Below are positions 23,511-34,535 of a stretch of 64,000 nt of DNA, one piece after another. Origin of the DNA: Abelmoschus esculentus (Eukaryota > Streptophyta > Magnoliopsida > Malvales > Malvaceae). The stretch covers positions 17,596,001 through 17,660,000 of the forward strand of contig JAUCBN010000035.1 in assembly GCA_035048815.1 (NCBI GenBank), read 5' to 3'. Position 1 is the stretch's first letter. Every line of letters begins with the position of its first letter. Under the pieces are notes generated by a model, which saw only the letters and a list, made by a program, of their open reading frames with translations, made no database searches and was not told the origin of the DNA. Made by a program: the position numbers and the translations under genes.

Positions 23511-25137
23511 TTAAAGCTTCAAGCTCAAGTTCAAGGTAGAAGAGGTATGAACCAAAGACAATGACGGTGGAAGACATTGCCTTTGTCTAGTACTTATGGC
23601 AGGACCCGACGGTAGAGTGTTGGAAGAAGCTACGAACCTACTTGATTGGCTTCTCAACTTATTCTCTACATGTTCACCCTTACCCTCCGATCTAGCTTGG
23701 CGGATCTTCGTTTTGTTCAACTCTGCCGGGAGAACACAGTTGCAAAGGAAACCTATACAGTCATCACAAACATCATTGTCAATTGTCTACACGGATAGAA
23801 CCTTTAAAATCATCTCATTTTCATTGAAAGAAAGATATTGGATGAACCTAGGGCATTCGAGTTACCATAGTGAACTGTAACCGACACAAAATTCACAATA
23901 CATTCCAGCTTTCCAAGCAAAGACAAGATCAAGTATGGTACACAACAAACAACTCAATAAAATTTCAAGCTTGTCATTTCATATTCGACAAACATTTCAA
24001 TATCAGGAAAGAATTAATATAGTAAAATGGAAGACAATTGACCAGTGTAGTTGCATAACAAATCCACAAGAGAGTTATAGGCTCTGACGGACAGTATAGA
24101 CGATTATAAGGTTATCAATACTAGAATTTGGAAGTGGTTCACAACATGCCATTCATGAATGGTGCTCATTCCTTAAAGCTTGCACTACCCCAGTGGTTCG
24201 GAACATGCCATTCATTTCGACAGGCAAGGTGGCTCTACTTTAGAATCAGGAAACATGCTAACAAGTGTAATACCACAATGCTGCAAAACTTTCCCTTCAA
24301 CATATATAGTTATATAGCAATCTTCTCGAGAAACAAACAGATCATCCATGAATTATATCTACAGAAGGTGAGGAGTTGATTTCTTACCTAGTCTAGCCAG
24401 TCGATTAACCCAGCTTGGGATCGGTTTCCCTGTCAATTGGATACACACGTCATTGCCAAAATGATTGCAGTTCTTTGTGATGAGATGGTAAGTGTTTCCG
24501 TAGTACTCTCTAGCAAGTTTCTCCATGAACAGATGGACATCTTTTGGCCCTAAATCTGTCCTTCCGATTAAAATCGATTTCCTAAATGTGAAACCGGGAC
24601 ACTGCCTTGGTTCCACTTGGAAAATTCCGGTTGCTGAACGTTCATGTGCTCCAAAACCATATTCAACTCCATGAACTACAAACAAGATTCAACAGAATCA
24701 AAATCTACTTCCACATAAATACATATACATATGCATAGGCAAATACATAATCAATTATTTGATGTAATTGCCAATATCTATGAAAATTCCATCTTTTGCA
24801 GTTTGCATAAAAATGTTTCAAAATTTCCCCTTCAACTTCCATACTTGATGGTCACTACACTAATAATCAAACAAATACGAATTCAGGGGAAAATTCATTG
24901 AAAAAATAGCCTACTAAATCAAGGAAGCAAACTATTCAGTGATTAAAAATATTAAAATTTCCCCATCAAACCCCCCAAAAGGAAAAGGGAAACCTAACCT
25001 TGAACCCCAGAATGATAGATCCCCAGGCCAAACCAATAAGCATACCCATTAATCGGAGTCAAGTCATAGACATTCAAGTAAACCGGAACCGACCCGACTT
25101 TCTTCTTTCGGGGCATTGACACCAGTGTACACATCAT
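23511..25137 (-). CDS. PPPDE-domain deubiquitinase/deSUMOylase-like (deSI-like) protein, 222 aa
   Basis: Three exons on the minus strand: 25137-24999, 24675-24388 and 23752-23511, with GT-AG borders and 669 nt in total. Exon 1 gives VYLNVYDLTPINGYAYWFGL then GIYHSGVQ, containing the catalytic His of the PPPDE fold. Exon 2 gives VHGVEYGFGAHE, then LAREYYGNTYHLITKNCNHF, with the catalytic Cys in NCNHF, then CIQLTGKPIPSWVNRLARLG. Exon 3 gives FLCNCVLPAELNKTKIRQAR and a Ser/Thr-rich tail without family resemblance. PPPDE proteins are cysteine isopeptidases; animal DESI members remove SUMO or ubiquitin, and plant members are barely studied. Length and exon layout are normal. The start could be either of two adjacent ATGs (25137 or 25134) or the one before PRKKK. 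Confidence 0.92.
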
Positions 25138-27164
25138 TTTAAGGCTCTGTTTCTTGTCGATTTTTTATTTTTTCGAATTACCCAGATGGCTATACAAGAA
25201 GAGATGATAACTGAGCTTGTTCCTTCCTGTATTATAAAAGGAAATATCAAACGCGGAAATTCGACAACAAATTTCTTGTTTGGATTGCGAATAAAGAAGC
25301 CAAGTAAGAATCTTTACCTTGGTTTTCACCGCACGAGAGCGTACCAGTAGCTTGTTTTCAAGTATCTTCGTTCTCGTGGGTGACGCTTGCTTGGCTTTTC
25401 CAGTCTTATATTATATTTAATCAAGCTAATCTTTAAGTCCTATAATAAGTCAATCACTTTGGTAGTGATAGTAAATTGAGGTGAAATTATATTACGAGTA
25501 TTATTGTACGATATTTATAAGATTAATTAATTAATTAAATATATTTATTTAATTAAATTTTTATTTTATATTTATAAATAAAGAATTATTTAATAAAATT
25601 ATTTTTAAATTTAATTTATGATAAATATCAATAAAAAATTAAATAAATAAATATATTTAATTGATTAATTTTTAAATGACGTGATGAGAATGATTATGAT
25701 AAAATATAATTAAAATTATTTATATTTATATTAGAAAAGATTATATATTTTTAATTGTAATTAAAGATGATTGTCAACAAGTTTTGAAAAAATACATCTT
25801 TTTTTTTTATTGTTCCTAGAGGTTACGGGTTCGAACTCCAGCGATATCAGTAGAGTAATTGAGCGATCATGTCAAATGATAAAGATTATATTTTAGAACA
25901 GATATTACTGTCATCATTATTAACTTGTTAAAAAAGTATTAGTGGTACTAAATTTTGTCTCCATGTCAAGGGCGTGGGATGGGATCCCAAAACTTGGAAG
26001 AATCGAACCGACTAAGAATGAAGCTTGGATTTTAAAATGACATAAAAATTGACATGGGAACCATTGAATGGTTATTTTAAAGGAATAAATCATTTATACT
26101 TTATACTACTAATATCCTTAAATTAGAGTGAAGTACAATTAAATCTTCTGACCAGTAATATCCAACTAATTAATCAATACTTTTAGGATTTAAAAGGTTA
26201 AACTTTGTTCTTAGTCTCTGTATTCTACATCTAGTGTGTCTTCTACTTTGGTTCTGTTTCGTCCCATGTCATTTTTAATATTAAACTGTGAGTTACAATC
26301 CAAATAATATGACTGAGACACACCAACTTAAAATGATGAATTGGAGTGTAAGAACTAAAATAACGGTTTTGTAATCTAAGTGACTGAAATTACAACAACT
26401 AGTGATTACTTTGAAGTTTTGTATAGTTCAATCACCAGAAAAGAAACACAGTGACACTTTGGTTAAGAAACATGTCCTCTCTGGTCATAAATTTTGTGTC
26501 CACTAAGATCGGATAAAAGATGAATGTTTAGTGATTATGAATTAGAATTTAGGATAGCTGTAAACGGTCACTTGTATGAGTTTTGTACGAATAATTATCT
26601 TAATAGAAATAAAATAAATGTTTAAAATAGATATTTTATCTATTGAAAACTACTTTTTGATAACAATACCAAACACTCTGATTTTAAATCAAAAATATCT
26701 TCTAAAAATCACATTTAAAAATTATTTTTTTAAAAAATATTAAATTGTTTAGCATAACGTAACTATAGGTTTTAGAGCCAGAGCATGTTCTTATATAAGA
26801 GTGGGAAATCATTTCTTAGTAGGTCCAAACATGTCATATGAAGGCTAACAAAACATGTTGGCAAACCCATGCCTGTGAGATCCAAAGAGGGTGCTACTTC
26901 TTGTCCAAGTTCAAGGAATAGCTAGGATTTCATCACAAATCTTATCACCTATGTAAGAAAAGGGTCTTGGTCATGTTTGGATATGTCCAGGGTCTAATAG
27001 ACATAACAAGGTTTTGTTATACAAAAATATAAAATACCATTTATCAAGGGTTTGAAAAGGACAAATAAATGTATTAAGAAAATAATCAAAATTATTAATT
27101 ATTAATAAAATTGACAGAATTTATTAATATAATATTAAAAATAAGGAACGGAGGGATACAAAAC
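25138..27164. other. Intergenic: promoter side of the deSI-like gene, then AT-rich repeats, then 3' flank of the uniporter gene
   Basis: 25138-25400 is the leader/promoter region of the deSI-like gene and may hold a 5' UTR intron that I could not delimit. 25500-25800 is very AT-rich. SINE-like copy B lies at 25805-25908. 26150-26900 contains no supported gene. 26900-27164 is the 3' flank of the uniporter gene. Confidence 0.45.
25805..25908 (+). mobile_element. tRNA-derived SINE-like unit, copy B (5' truncated)
   Basis: From attgttcctagaggttacgg onward this matches copy A at 14809-14910 in order, including gagtaattgagcgatcatgt and gattatattttagaacag. Its B-box region gggttcgaactcc is better kept than in copy A. 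The A-box half is missing and a T run precedes the match. Confidence 0.55.
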
Positions 27165-28175
27165 CTAATCCTTACGCAAGGCATCATCTAGTTCAACGTC
27201 CAACCCTACTCGATTTCGGATCGATGTCGAGGCGTCCAGCGGTGTTCCGCACTTATTTTGTAATTCCTTAAACCTGTCGACGTCAAAACCATGCTTCTTG
27301 AACAATTTTCTTTGCCTCGACAGAAACAGCCTCTTCAATAGATCTTGATAGGTGGGATCTCTCGATGTACACAAAAAGTAAGCATAGCCTATGATAATGC
27401 CGGTGGCCGTGGTGAAAAATGTGATCGGTTCCATGACATCCCACGAGAATTCCCAGAACGTAAGCCGAAAGTAGAGTGCCATTTGTGCCACCACGAATGC
27501 CAGACCGCACCAAAGGATGCGTCGGACTTGCTTATGTGCTCGAACATCGATTTCTTCCTTCCTCTCCCGCAACTTCTCTAGCTCAGCTCTTGTAGGGTCA
27601 TCTTCAGGAGCTAGAGCAAGAGGGACCGCTCTTCTAATCTCTTCAACCACCTATGTAATAAGAAGCGTATTTCAATAAAAAGAGGGGGAAGATAAATTTT
27701 AGATCAGATTTTATATTAAATCCTATTTAGATTCTAACAATACCTTTTCCGGATGAAGATAAACCTTGTCGCGAAAAAGAAGTACGACGCCTGCCTCGTC
27801 GAGAACGCGTGCAAAAGCGATTGACTCGTTGAGAGATTTGGTAACGCCCATGTTCTCGCAATCCTTCAACAACTCCGAGTAGCCAATCACCTCTTTGCCT
27901 TCCACCCCTAACTTAGTCTTGAGTGATGCCACATTGACCAGCCTCATCAGCTTCTTAGCCTCCGCGAACGTTACGCTGTCCACTCCTTTCGTTATGTTCG
28001 AAGCAGTTGCATCGGCATCAGAAGATGAAGAAGTGAACAAAACCTTTGTACCACGGAATACCGAGTTGGTTCTCGACGTCACTCTCTCGAACATCCACGG
28101 GTTCCGTGGAGATGACGAAAATCTCCTCCCAACAGCTTGCTTCAAAGCTTGGCTCCCCCACAACCTCCTCCACAT
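27165..28175 (-). CDS. Mitochondrial calcium uniporter family protein (MCU), 305 aa
   Basis: Two exons: 28175-27744 (144 codons) and 27650-27165 (161 codons plus stop), phase 0 junction, GT-AG intron of 93 bp. The N-terminus MWRRLWGSQALKQAVGRRFS is rich in Arg and Ser without acidic residues, a good mitochondrial presequence. The matrix domain follows (FAEAKKLMRLVNVASLKTKL ... LFRDKVYLHPEKV). Exon 2 starts with a coiled-coil helix (ELEKLRERKEEIDVRAHKQV), then TM1 (WCGLAFVVAQMALYFRLTFW), the selectivity loop WDVMEP, and TM2 (ITFFTTATGIIIGYAYFL). WDVMEP is the plant form of the WDIMEP pore motif that coordinates Ca2+. The protein should form a Ca2+ channel of the inner mitochondrial membrane. 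Which plant paralogue it is cannot be told by eye. Confidence 0.95.
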
Positions 28176-28899
28176 AGTTCAATATATTAAAAAATGTACC
28201 TTGTACGTATGTTTTAAAGAATACTTCTACGTACGTATACGTGAGTATCTCGTGTAGGTATTTGAGTTCATTTGTGGGTGAACTCTTAAGATGAGCACTA
28301 CACTCAAAATAACTGTTTTGATCCTACTTTTAATTTAAAGATCAATATAATTAGAACAAATACTAAACCAACCAAAGAAAAAAGAGGAAAGACCAAGTAT
28401 GTGATGGGGTGGGAGAATAGGTCGGATCAACAGTCGGCAAAGGCAAACAAACAGACCCCTTCTTTCTAGGGGTGTTCATGGTTAACCAATTAGGAAAGAA
28501 TCACTATTTTTCATATATATTTTTAGGAAAAAAATATCATTAATTGAGTCTATAAATAGAACAGAAATTTTGCCAATTAGCCATCATGCTTACCACTTCA
28601 ATTAGGGATTTAATCTTTATACTTTCCCTTGAACCATGGTCAAATCTTCAAACAGAATCCAGCAATTAGTAGTTGAGTAGGAACAAGCAGGGGAAAATAA
28701 ATCACGATCGACAAACTTATAAAATTTTATGAGGACGAAAGTAAATTTTTTAATGAAAAATACATAAAATATTCTAAAAACAAAAATTGTAAATCATAAT
28801 ATACAAAATTTAAACTTTCTATGCCTGCATTCCAAGTAGAGAAAAAAAATCTCACTGCCAAGATAGTGCAGTTTTTTCAAGGCCAATACCATTAATGAA
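28176..28899. other. Intergenic between uniporter and PPR genes
   Basis: 28176-28330 is the promoter side of the uniporter gene. At 28469 the phrase taggggtgttcatggtta resembles a single hAT-type terminus, but no partner was found. 28700-28860 is AT-rich, and 28860-28899 is the 3' flank of the PPR gene. Confidence 0.4.
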
Positions 28900-30537
28900 T
28901 TAAATCCAACTGCAACCAGGTACTTTTCTCAGACCCTGCTCCCTCATTCTATTCCTCACATGAGCAACATTCACCCATTGCTTTGCGTCGGCATATATGT
29001 TGGACAACAACACATAATTAGCAGCATTTACAGGTTCGAGTTCATACAACTTGGCAGCAGCCAACTCCCCTAACTCGACATCACGATGCAACTTGCAAGC
29101 CCCAAGAATTGCACCCCAAGCGCCAGCATGAGGCTCCACAGGCATGGATTTTAAAAGATCATAGGCTGCTTTTAGCCTGCCTGTTCGACTCAAGAGATCA
29201 ACCATGCAAGCATAATGATCTGGCGTGGGAACAATCGAGTAATCATTTTTCATGAGTTCAAAATAATGCCAACCTTCCTCAACAAGCCCGGCACTGCTAC
29301 AAGCATTTAGAATAATAGTGAAGGCTACTTCATCTGGAACCAGCCCTTCGTTTATCATCTTATTGAACAGCTGAATAGCTTGAGCCTGCTGACCATGGAT
29401 AGCCAATCCCTGTATCATAGAGCAATATGAAACCACATCCCGATTTTGCATCTCCCCGAATAACTTAGCTACTCTTTCCATGTTTCCACACTTGGCATTC
29501 ATATCGATAAGGGCTGCTGAAACATGTTTTTGGTTAACATCGATATCACTTTGGCTTAAATAACTATCAACCCACTTAGCCAACTCCAAACTACCCACCT
29601 GAGAACAAGCCGACATCAAGCTAACCAGAATATATTTATCCGGTTTCACATCCATTTCCCACATTCTAAGAAACGTCCTAATAGCTTCATTAGGTTGACC
29701 ATTTTGTTCATATCCCGAAATCATTGCCGACCACGCAACGATATCTCTCTCCGGAGCTTGCTCAAACAAAAACATTGCCGACGCCATATCCCCGGCCTTT
29801 GCATATCCATCAATCATCGTTGTATAAGAAATCACATTTCTTTCAGGCATATCATCGAACATTTTCTTAGCATTCCGCAAATCCCCTGTTTTTACCAAGC
29901 AATGCATCAAAGCATTCCACGTAGCCACATTCCTCTCCGGCATCAAATCAAACATTCTCTTTGCTTCCGCAAAATCACCAACGTTAACATACCCAACGAC
30001 CAAAGCCGTCCAAGACACAACATTTCGCCCCGACATTTCATCGAACACTTTCTTCGCATTCAAAATTTCCTTAATCTTCGCATAAAAATCAACCAAACTC
30101 GATCCTACAAAAACATCTATTTTGCATCCACCTTTTAAAGCTAACCCATGAACCATTTCCCCCTCCCATGCCTTAACCTCACTGGAACAAGCTTTGATCA
30201 CCAAAGGATAAGTGTACTTATCAGGAATCCCACCTTCACTCTTCATGCGGACGAAAAGCGAGAACGTTTTAAGAAAGGAGGATTTTTTAGAGTATCCATT
30301 AAGGATAGAGTTCCAAAGGAAAGTGCTTGGCTGGAAAAAGTTATTGAAAATGGAAGTGGAGTAGGAGAGTGAAGAGGAAAGTGAAATAAACCGGCTAATG
30401 AGAAACTGGTCTCGGTGCCGGCCTTGTTTAATAATGAGGGCATGGATTTGATAGAGCTGTTTTTGTGATTTCCATGAGCTGACAAGCGCCAAGAGAGAAG
30501 AGCGAGTGGTGGGGGACTGATGTAGGGAAATTGGCAT
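28900..30537 (-). CDS. Pentatricopeptide repeat protein, PLS class with E-type C-terminus, 545 aa
   Basis: Intronless, as usual for the family. From about residue 70 the protein is a run of P, L and S repeats, for example NVVSWTALVVGYVNVGDFAE, NVATWNALMHCLVKTGDLRN, NVISYTTMIDGYAKAGDMAS and DIVAWSAMISGYEQNGQPNE. The C-terminal E/E+ region reads HAGAWGAILGACKLHRDVEL, then NYVLLSNIYADAKQWVNVAH, and ends VRNRMREQGLRKVPGCSWI. There is no DYW deaminase domain. PPR-E proteins bind single-stranded organellar RNA and recruit a DYW-type deaminase for C-to-U editing. The organelle is not certain; the N-terminus is Ser/Thr-rich and compatible with either. It resembles Arabidopsis At5g37570 in layout, from memory. 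Its promoter is shared with the ARM-repeat gene on the other strand. Confidence 0.95.
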   Translation of the reverse strand: MPISLHQSPTTRSSLLALVSSWKSQKQLYQIHALIIKQGRHRDQFLISRFISLSSSLSYSTSIFNNFFQPSTFLWNSILNGYSKKSSFLKTFSLFVRMKSEGGIPDKYTYPLVIKACSSEVKAWEGEMVHGLALKGGCKIDVFVGSSLVDFYAKIKEILNAKKVFDEMSGRNVVSWTALVVGYVNVGDFAEAKRMFDLMPERNVATWNALMHCLVKTGDLRNAKKMFDDMPERNVISYTTMIDGYAKAGDMASAMFLFEQAPERDIVAWSAMISGYEQNGQPNEAIRTFLRMWEMDVKPDKYILVSLMSACSQVGSLELAKWVDSYLSQSDIDVNQKHVSAALIDMNAKCGNMERVAKLFGEMQNRDVVSYCSMIQGLAIHGQQAQAIQLFNKMINEGLVPDEVAFTIILNACSSAGLVEEGWHYFELMKNDYSIVPTPDHYACMVDLLSRTGRLKAAYDLLKSMPVEPHAGAWGAILGACKLHRDVELGELAAAKLYELEPVNAANYVLLSNIYADAKQWVNVAHVRNRMREQGLRKVPGCSWI

Positions 30538-30854
30538 GGGAGGGAACGGGGCTCTCCGTCCGGTTTTTCATTTTTATAGCACTTTCGGTACTTTTTATAT
30601 TTAAAGTAAAAAAATAAGAATATTAACCATTTATTTTAGTCTTTGTAGAATATATTTGGGTAAAAATTCTGTTATGTTTCGTCTGAATCTTCCCTTTATC
30701 AGTTCCTCTCCCTCTAAAAAGAAGAGAATAAATTATTCCTACTGAATCTAGAGAAGAAGAAGAAGAAACGCTTCCTTCTCTCAAACCCAAAGCTGACTTC
30801 TTGTTCTTTTGTTAATGTGACAGTACCATTTCTCTCTCTTCATCCACCGGAAGA
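30538..30854. promoter_or_regulatory. Divergent (bidirectional) promoter, 317 bp
   Basis: The start codons of the PPR gene (minus) and the ARM-repeat gene (plus) are only 317 bp apart, so both leaders and promoters must fit here. The right part holds a (GAA)n-rich leader near 30753 and a pyrimidine-rich ctctctcttcatcc before the ARM ATG. No TATA box can be assigned with confidence. Confidence 0.6.
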
Positions 30855-32517
30855 ATGAGCAAGGATCAACGAGACGACGTAGGATCAGTAGTCCTCAACC
30901 GCCATTCCTCCACCAACGCTGCTACCGGAAAACACTTCCGACTCTGCAAGACCTTCTCCGGCGCTTCATTCAGAAGAAAAATCTTCTACGCTGTAAGCTG
31001 CGGCGCAAGTTCACGCCACCGTCATCAGATCATGCAGGAGATGCTCAACGACGCCCCTCCTCAGCCTAAGCCTCCTCCTCCCACCACCACTATAAGGTCG
31101 GTCTTGAAAGAGTCCAACAAACCCAGAAAGACTGATTCCAAAGTAGTGAAAAAGGTCATCAACAATGGTAAACCAGAGAAACTAGTTGATCTCTTGAACT
31201 TAGCTGAAGCGGAAAGTGATGGTGAGACCACGAAAAAGGTTCAAGCTTTGGAGGAGTTGCAGAGATTGGTTAAAGATTTGCAAATGGAAAACGAAGAAAA
31301 CAAGAGGGTAGCTGCCAGTAGAGTAAGGTTGCTCACTAAAGAAGACACAGAAAACAGAGTAACATTGGCCATGCTAGGAACTATTCCCCAATTGGTTGCA
31401 ATGCTTGATTTTGAGGATTCTGATTCACAGATCGCTGCTCTTTATGCTTTGCTTAATCTAGGAATCGGAAATGACCTGTGAGTGTAACAAATCTCCCACT
31501 TTTAGACAAACTCGTCTCTTTTAAAAATGGGGGGTTCCCCAAAATTGTGTTGGACTATGCTTTGACCCCCCCCCCCCCCTTTTTTTTTACAGGAACAAAG
31601 CAGCCATTGTTAAAGCAGGGGCAGTGCATAAGATGCTAAAGCTTATTGAATCCCCTAATGAACCAAGCCAAGCAGTTTCAGGTGCCATTGTAGCAAATTT
31701 TCTTGGCTTAAGCGCCTTGGATTCGAATAAGCCTATCATTGGATCTTCAGGGGCTATCCCTTTCTTGGTTAAAACCCTTAAGATTTTGGATAAGAGAAGT
31801 GGATCTCAAGCAAGGCATGATGCTCTTAGAGCACTCTACAATCTATCCATCTCCCCATCAAACATTTCCTTCATTTTGGAAGCTGATTTGATACCCTTTC
31901 TACTGAATACCTTGGGGGACATGGAAGTTAGTGATAGAATACTTGCTATATTGAGCAATGTGGTGTCCGCTCCAGAAGGTAGAAAAGGCATTAGTGATGC
32001 CCCAGAAGCATTCCCAATTTTAGTTGATGTGTTGAATTGGACCGACTCTTCGGGGTGTCAAGAGAAAGCATCATACATTCTCATGGTACTGGCACATAAA
32101 GCATATGGAGACAGGCAAGCCATGATTGAGGCAGGCATTGTATCATCCTTGCTTGAACTTACACTTTTAGGTAGTATGTTAGCACAAAAGAGAGCTTCCA
32201 GGATTCTGGAGGTTTTGAGAGTGGATAAAGGGAAGCAAATCTCAGAGAATTTCGGTGGGAATTCAAGTGCAGCAGTGTCCGCTCCGATTTATGGATCTTC
32301 GTCGTCTTTGACAAATCAATATGGAAAAGAGTGCTTGGTGGTGGAAGAAGGGATGATGAGTGAGGAGAAGAAAGCTGTTAAACAATTGGTCCAACAAAGT
32401 TTGCAGAACAATATGAAGAGAATTGTCAATAGAGCCAATTTGCCACAAGATTTTGTTCCATCGGAACATCTCAAGTCCCTTACAGCTAGTTCAACTTCAA
32501 AGAGCTTACCCTTTTGA
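30855..32517 (+). CDS. Armadillo-repeat protein related to plant U-box/ARM proteins, without U-box, 515 aa
   Basis: Two exons, 30855-31477 and 31593-32517, sum 1548 nt; the split codon joins as GND-L-NKAAI with a GT-AG intron of 115 bp. The N-terminal 110 residues are basic and proline-rich (PQPKPPPPTTTIRSVLKESN). A helical stretch (QALEELQRLVKDLQMENEEN) leads into ARM repeats from about residue 130: VTLAMLGTIPQLVAMLDFED, AAIVKAGAVHKMLKLIESPN, IGSSGAIPFLVKTLKILDKR, RHDALRALYNLSISPSNISF, AMIEAGIVSSLLELTLLGSM. The tail is Ser-rich and ends KSLTASSTSKSLPF. This layout is that of plant ARM proteins annotated as U-box domain-containing protein 7-like, although I see no U-box. ARM solenoids bind partner proteins; no target can be inferred. 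The intron has an unusual C14-T9 run just before its acceptor. Confidence 0.92.
31566..31588 (+). repeat. C14-T9 homopolymer tract at the intron acceptor
   Basis: Fourteen C followed by nine T form the polypyrimidine tract before acag at 31589-31592. It is likely to vary in length and is prone to sequencing error, but it does not touch the coding frame. Confidence 0.95.
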
Positions 32518-34300
32518 CCCAAAAATGGATGAGCCATTGCAATTTCCCATTTTGCCTTGTCAAAACTTTTTTGTAGCTTTTGTCAATGTATGATGTGTAT
32601 CTATATAGCCATTGTCAACATTCCATCATTGTACTTCCATAATCAGCTATGTAGAAAATTTCTACATCATTTGGCATTTTTGGTCTGAGGCTGATTACCC
32701 CATTTTGGTTCAGATCAGACCTTCAAATTCATCCCAATCTGATCTGCATTTCTGGTTGTCAATGCCTATTAGATTAATGTTATGTCCTTATAGGTTCCTA
32801 CCCCTATACATTTACTTTGAAATCCAACGGTACTCTTTTGTCCAATGCCGGCACTTGTCCCTACAACTCCACCATTTATTTATTTATCTTCATCAGAGGC
32901 AGCTGTCAAGAAAGCAGGTGTGGGTCATTTTCTTCTGCATACAACCAGGACCTTCCACTGTAATTTCCATCTGGGAATCTCTTCCCCCCATATGGACATT
33001 TTGTTTTTTTAATTCACCTTTCAGATCATTTCTGAGAATCTATGGATTTACAGAGTGGAATTCCAGTTTTTGTTTGCATTTGCAGTGGGAACATAAGGAC
33101 TTGTTAACCCCTCTTTTAGTTTTGTTTACTTTATCTTCCTCCATTGACCTTGTGCATGTATGTAGAAGTAGTAATATATACTTGAAGTTACAGACAAGCA
33201 ACTTGCCAAACAGGGACAGAAGAAATCCAAAAAAGTACTAACGATCAAAATCCAAGTCCTGAATCTCATGTATCGTATACTCCCATTCCTTGCTCAATCT
33301 CCAACCAAATCAAACCCTGCAAACATGGTGATAACATAAGGAGCAATGGGATGTTTGTTAATTGTTACTTAAGACAGCATAGTCCTCCACCCCACCCATG
33401 TTTGTATTTTTATTTTCTCAAAGTTGGGACAGTTCCATTGATATAAAAGAGGTCATTAGTCAGTAATTACATGGTTAGTAATAATGACTGATTGACATGA
33501 TATAGATTATGCACGGGGCGGAATTGTAATGTTCGGACAGCTACGTAGGGTAGGGGATGATCAGAACATGTGCATCCCCACCATGACTATTTAGAAGCAG
33601 GATAATCCTTGTCATCAACACAGTGGGAGGGATTAGACGCGACAAATGTATCATTCCAAGTACATTTGATTTTAATTATACTCGATTTTGATTTAGTTCG
33701 GGTATGATCTAGTTTTGATTCAAGTCTATGATGATTTAGGTTGGATATCAGGTAGAATAAAGTCACATCAATCGGATGATTTGGGATTGTGTTTTTAGGT
33801 CAGTTAATTTCAGGTCGGATTAGATCAAGATTGATTCAATAGGAAATTGATATGTTCAATCGTTTTTTCAAGTCGGATCATTATTTCTTTTAATATATTT
33901 TTTATTTTGAGTTGCCTTAAGGTCGAGTTACTTTTGAATCAGATAATTTTAGTTCGAATCTATTTGGTTTGCTTGAAAATCGATAAATTCATTCAATTTG
34001 GTTAAAAATTAAATCAAAACTATATCAGTTTAGTTACAAACCAGATCCATTTTAATTTAATAAGATTTACGTCTACAAAACATATAATTTATGATTTTTT
34101 TTGTTATTTTTATATATTTTAAAACCTCTGTTATATTTATATTCTGATTTTATTTTATTTATTAATAAAACTGTTGGGTTACTATGTACAAACTAGCATA
34201 AACTTGTTTCCAGGAGCACCCATTCCCTTCATTTCTTCATTCCAAATCGAACTGAGTTTAAAACTGAACAACAAACCGTCCTTTGCATTCTTCAATGTAT
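32518..34300. other. 3' flank of the ARM gene and spacer
   Basis: 32518-33240 contains the 3' UTR and a long plus-strand open frame (32612-33241) with no domain, skewed to Phe, Ser, Leu and His as expected from a pyrimidine-rich strand; I do not regard it as a gene. 33650-34060 repeats gattttgatttagttcgg-like phrases of a decayed dispersed repeat. Confidence 0.45.
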
Positions 34301-34535
34301 TTAAAATATGACATAGTTAGCAACAGCGGCAGCTCCAATTCCGATGATGGTCGAGACTTCCAAGGTGGCACCATCGCCAGCATGAGGAGCAGGACTACCG
34401 CCTAGAGTCGCAGCAGCCTCAGGTGCCCCTACCGAGCTATCACCACCAGGTGCAGGAGCAGGATTTAGAGTCTGCAGAAACCAAATCAGCCAAGCAACTC
34501 AAAACCAAAGCAAGAGCAAGGATTTTCCGTGCCAT
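34301..34535 (-). pseudogene. Arabinogalactan-peptide-like gene with +1 frameshift (pseudogene or sequence error)
   Basis: From ATG at 34535 the frame gives MARKILALALVLSCLADLVS then A, a clear signal peptide, but runs into a stop after 30 codons. From that cleavage point the neighbouring frame reads TLNPAPAPGGDSSVGAPEAA, then ATLGGSPAPHAGDGATLEVS, then TIIGIGAAAVANYVIF and a stop at 34301. AP/PA/SP dipeptides are the Hyp-glycosylation glycomodules of arabinogalactan proteins, and the hydrophobic end fits a GPI-anchor signal. The distance from start to stop is 235 nt, one more than a multiple of three. No intron of normal plant length fits between the two parts. If the extra base is real the product is a secreted stub. 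The intact form would be an extracellular, GPI-anchored proteoglycan peptide of about 77 residues. Confidence 0.75.

Noticed and set aside
29695..30138. 147-codon plus-strand open frame
   Set aside because: It is antisense to the PPR repeats; the periodic protein pattern is a shadow of the repeat structure.
32612..33241. 209-codon plus-strand open frame after the ARM gene
   Set aside because: It starts in the ARM 3' UTR, has no recognisable domain, and its composition (Phe, Ser, Leu, His) is what a pyrimidine-rich strand gives by chance.
33240..33345. Possible short minus-strand terminal exon (LSKEWEYTIHEIQDLDFDR)
   Set aside because: The frame is closed by a stop just after the only good acceptor and no upstream exon could be found.
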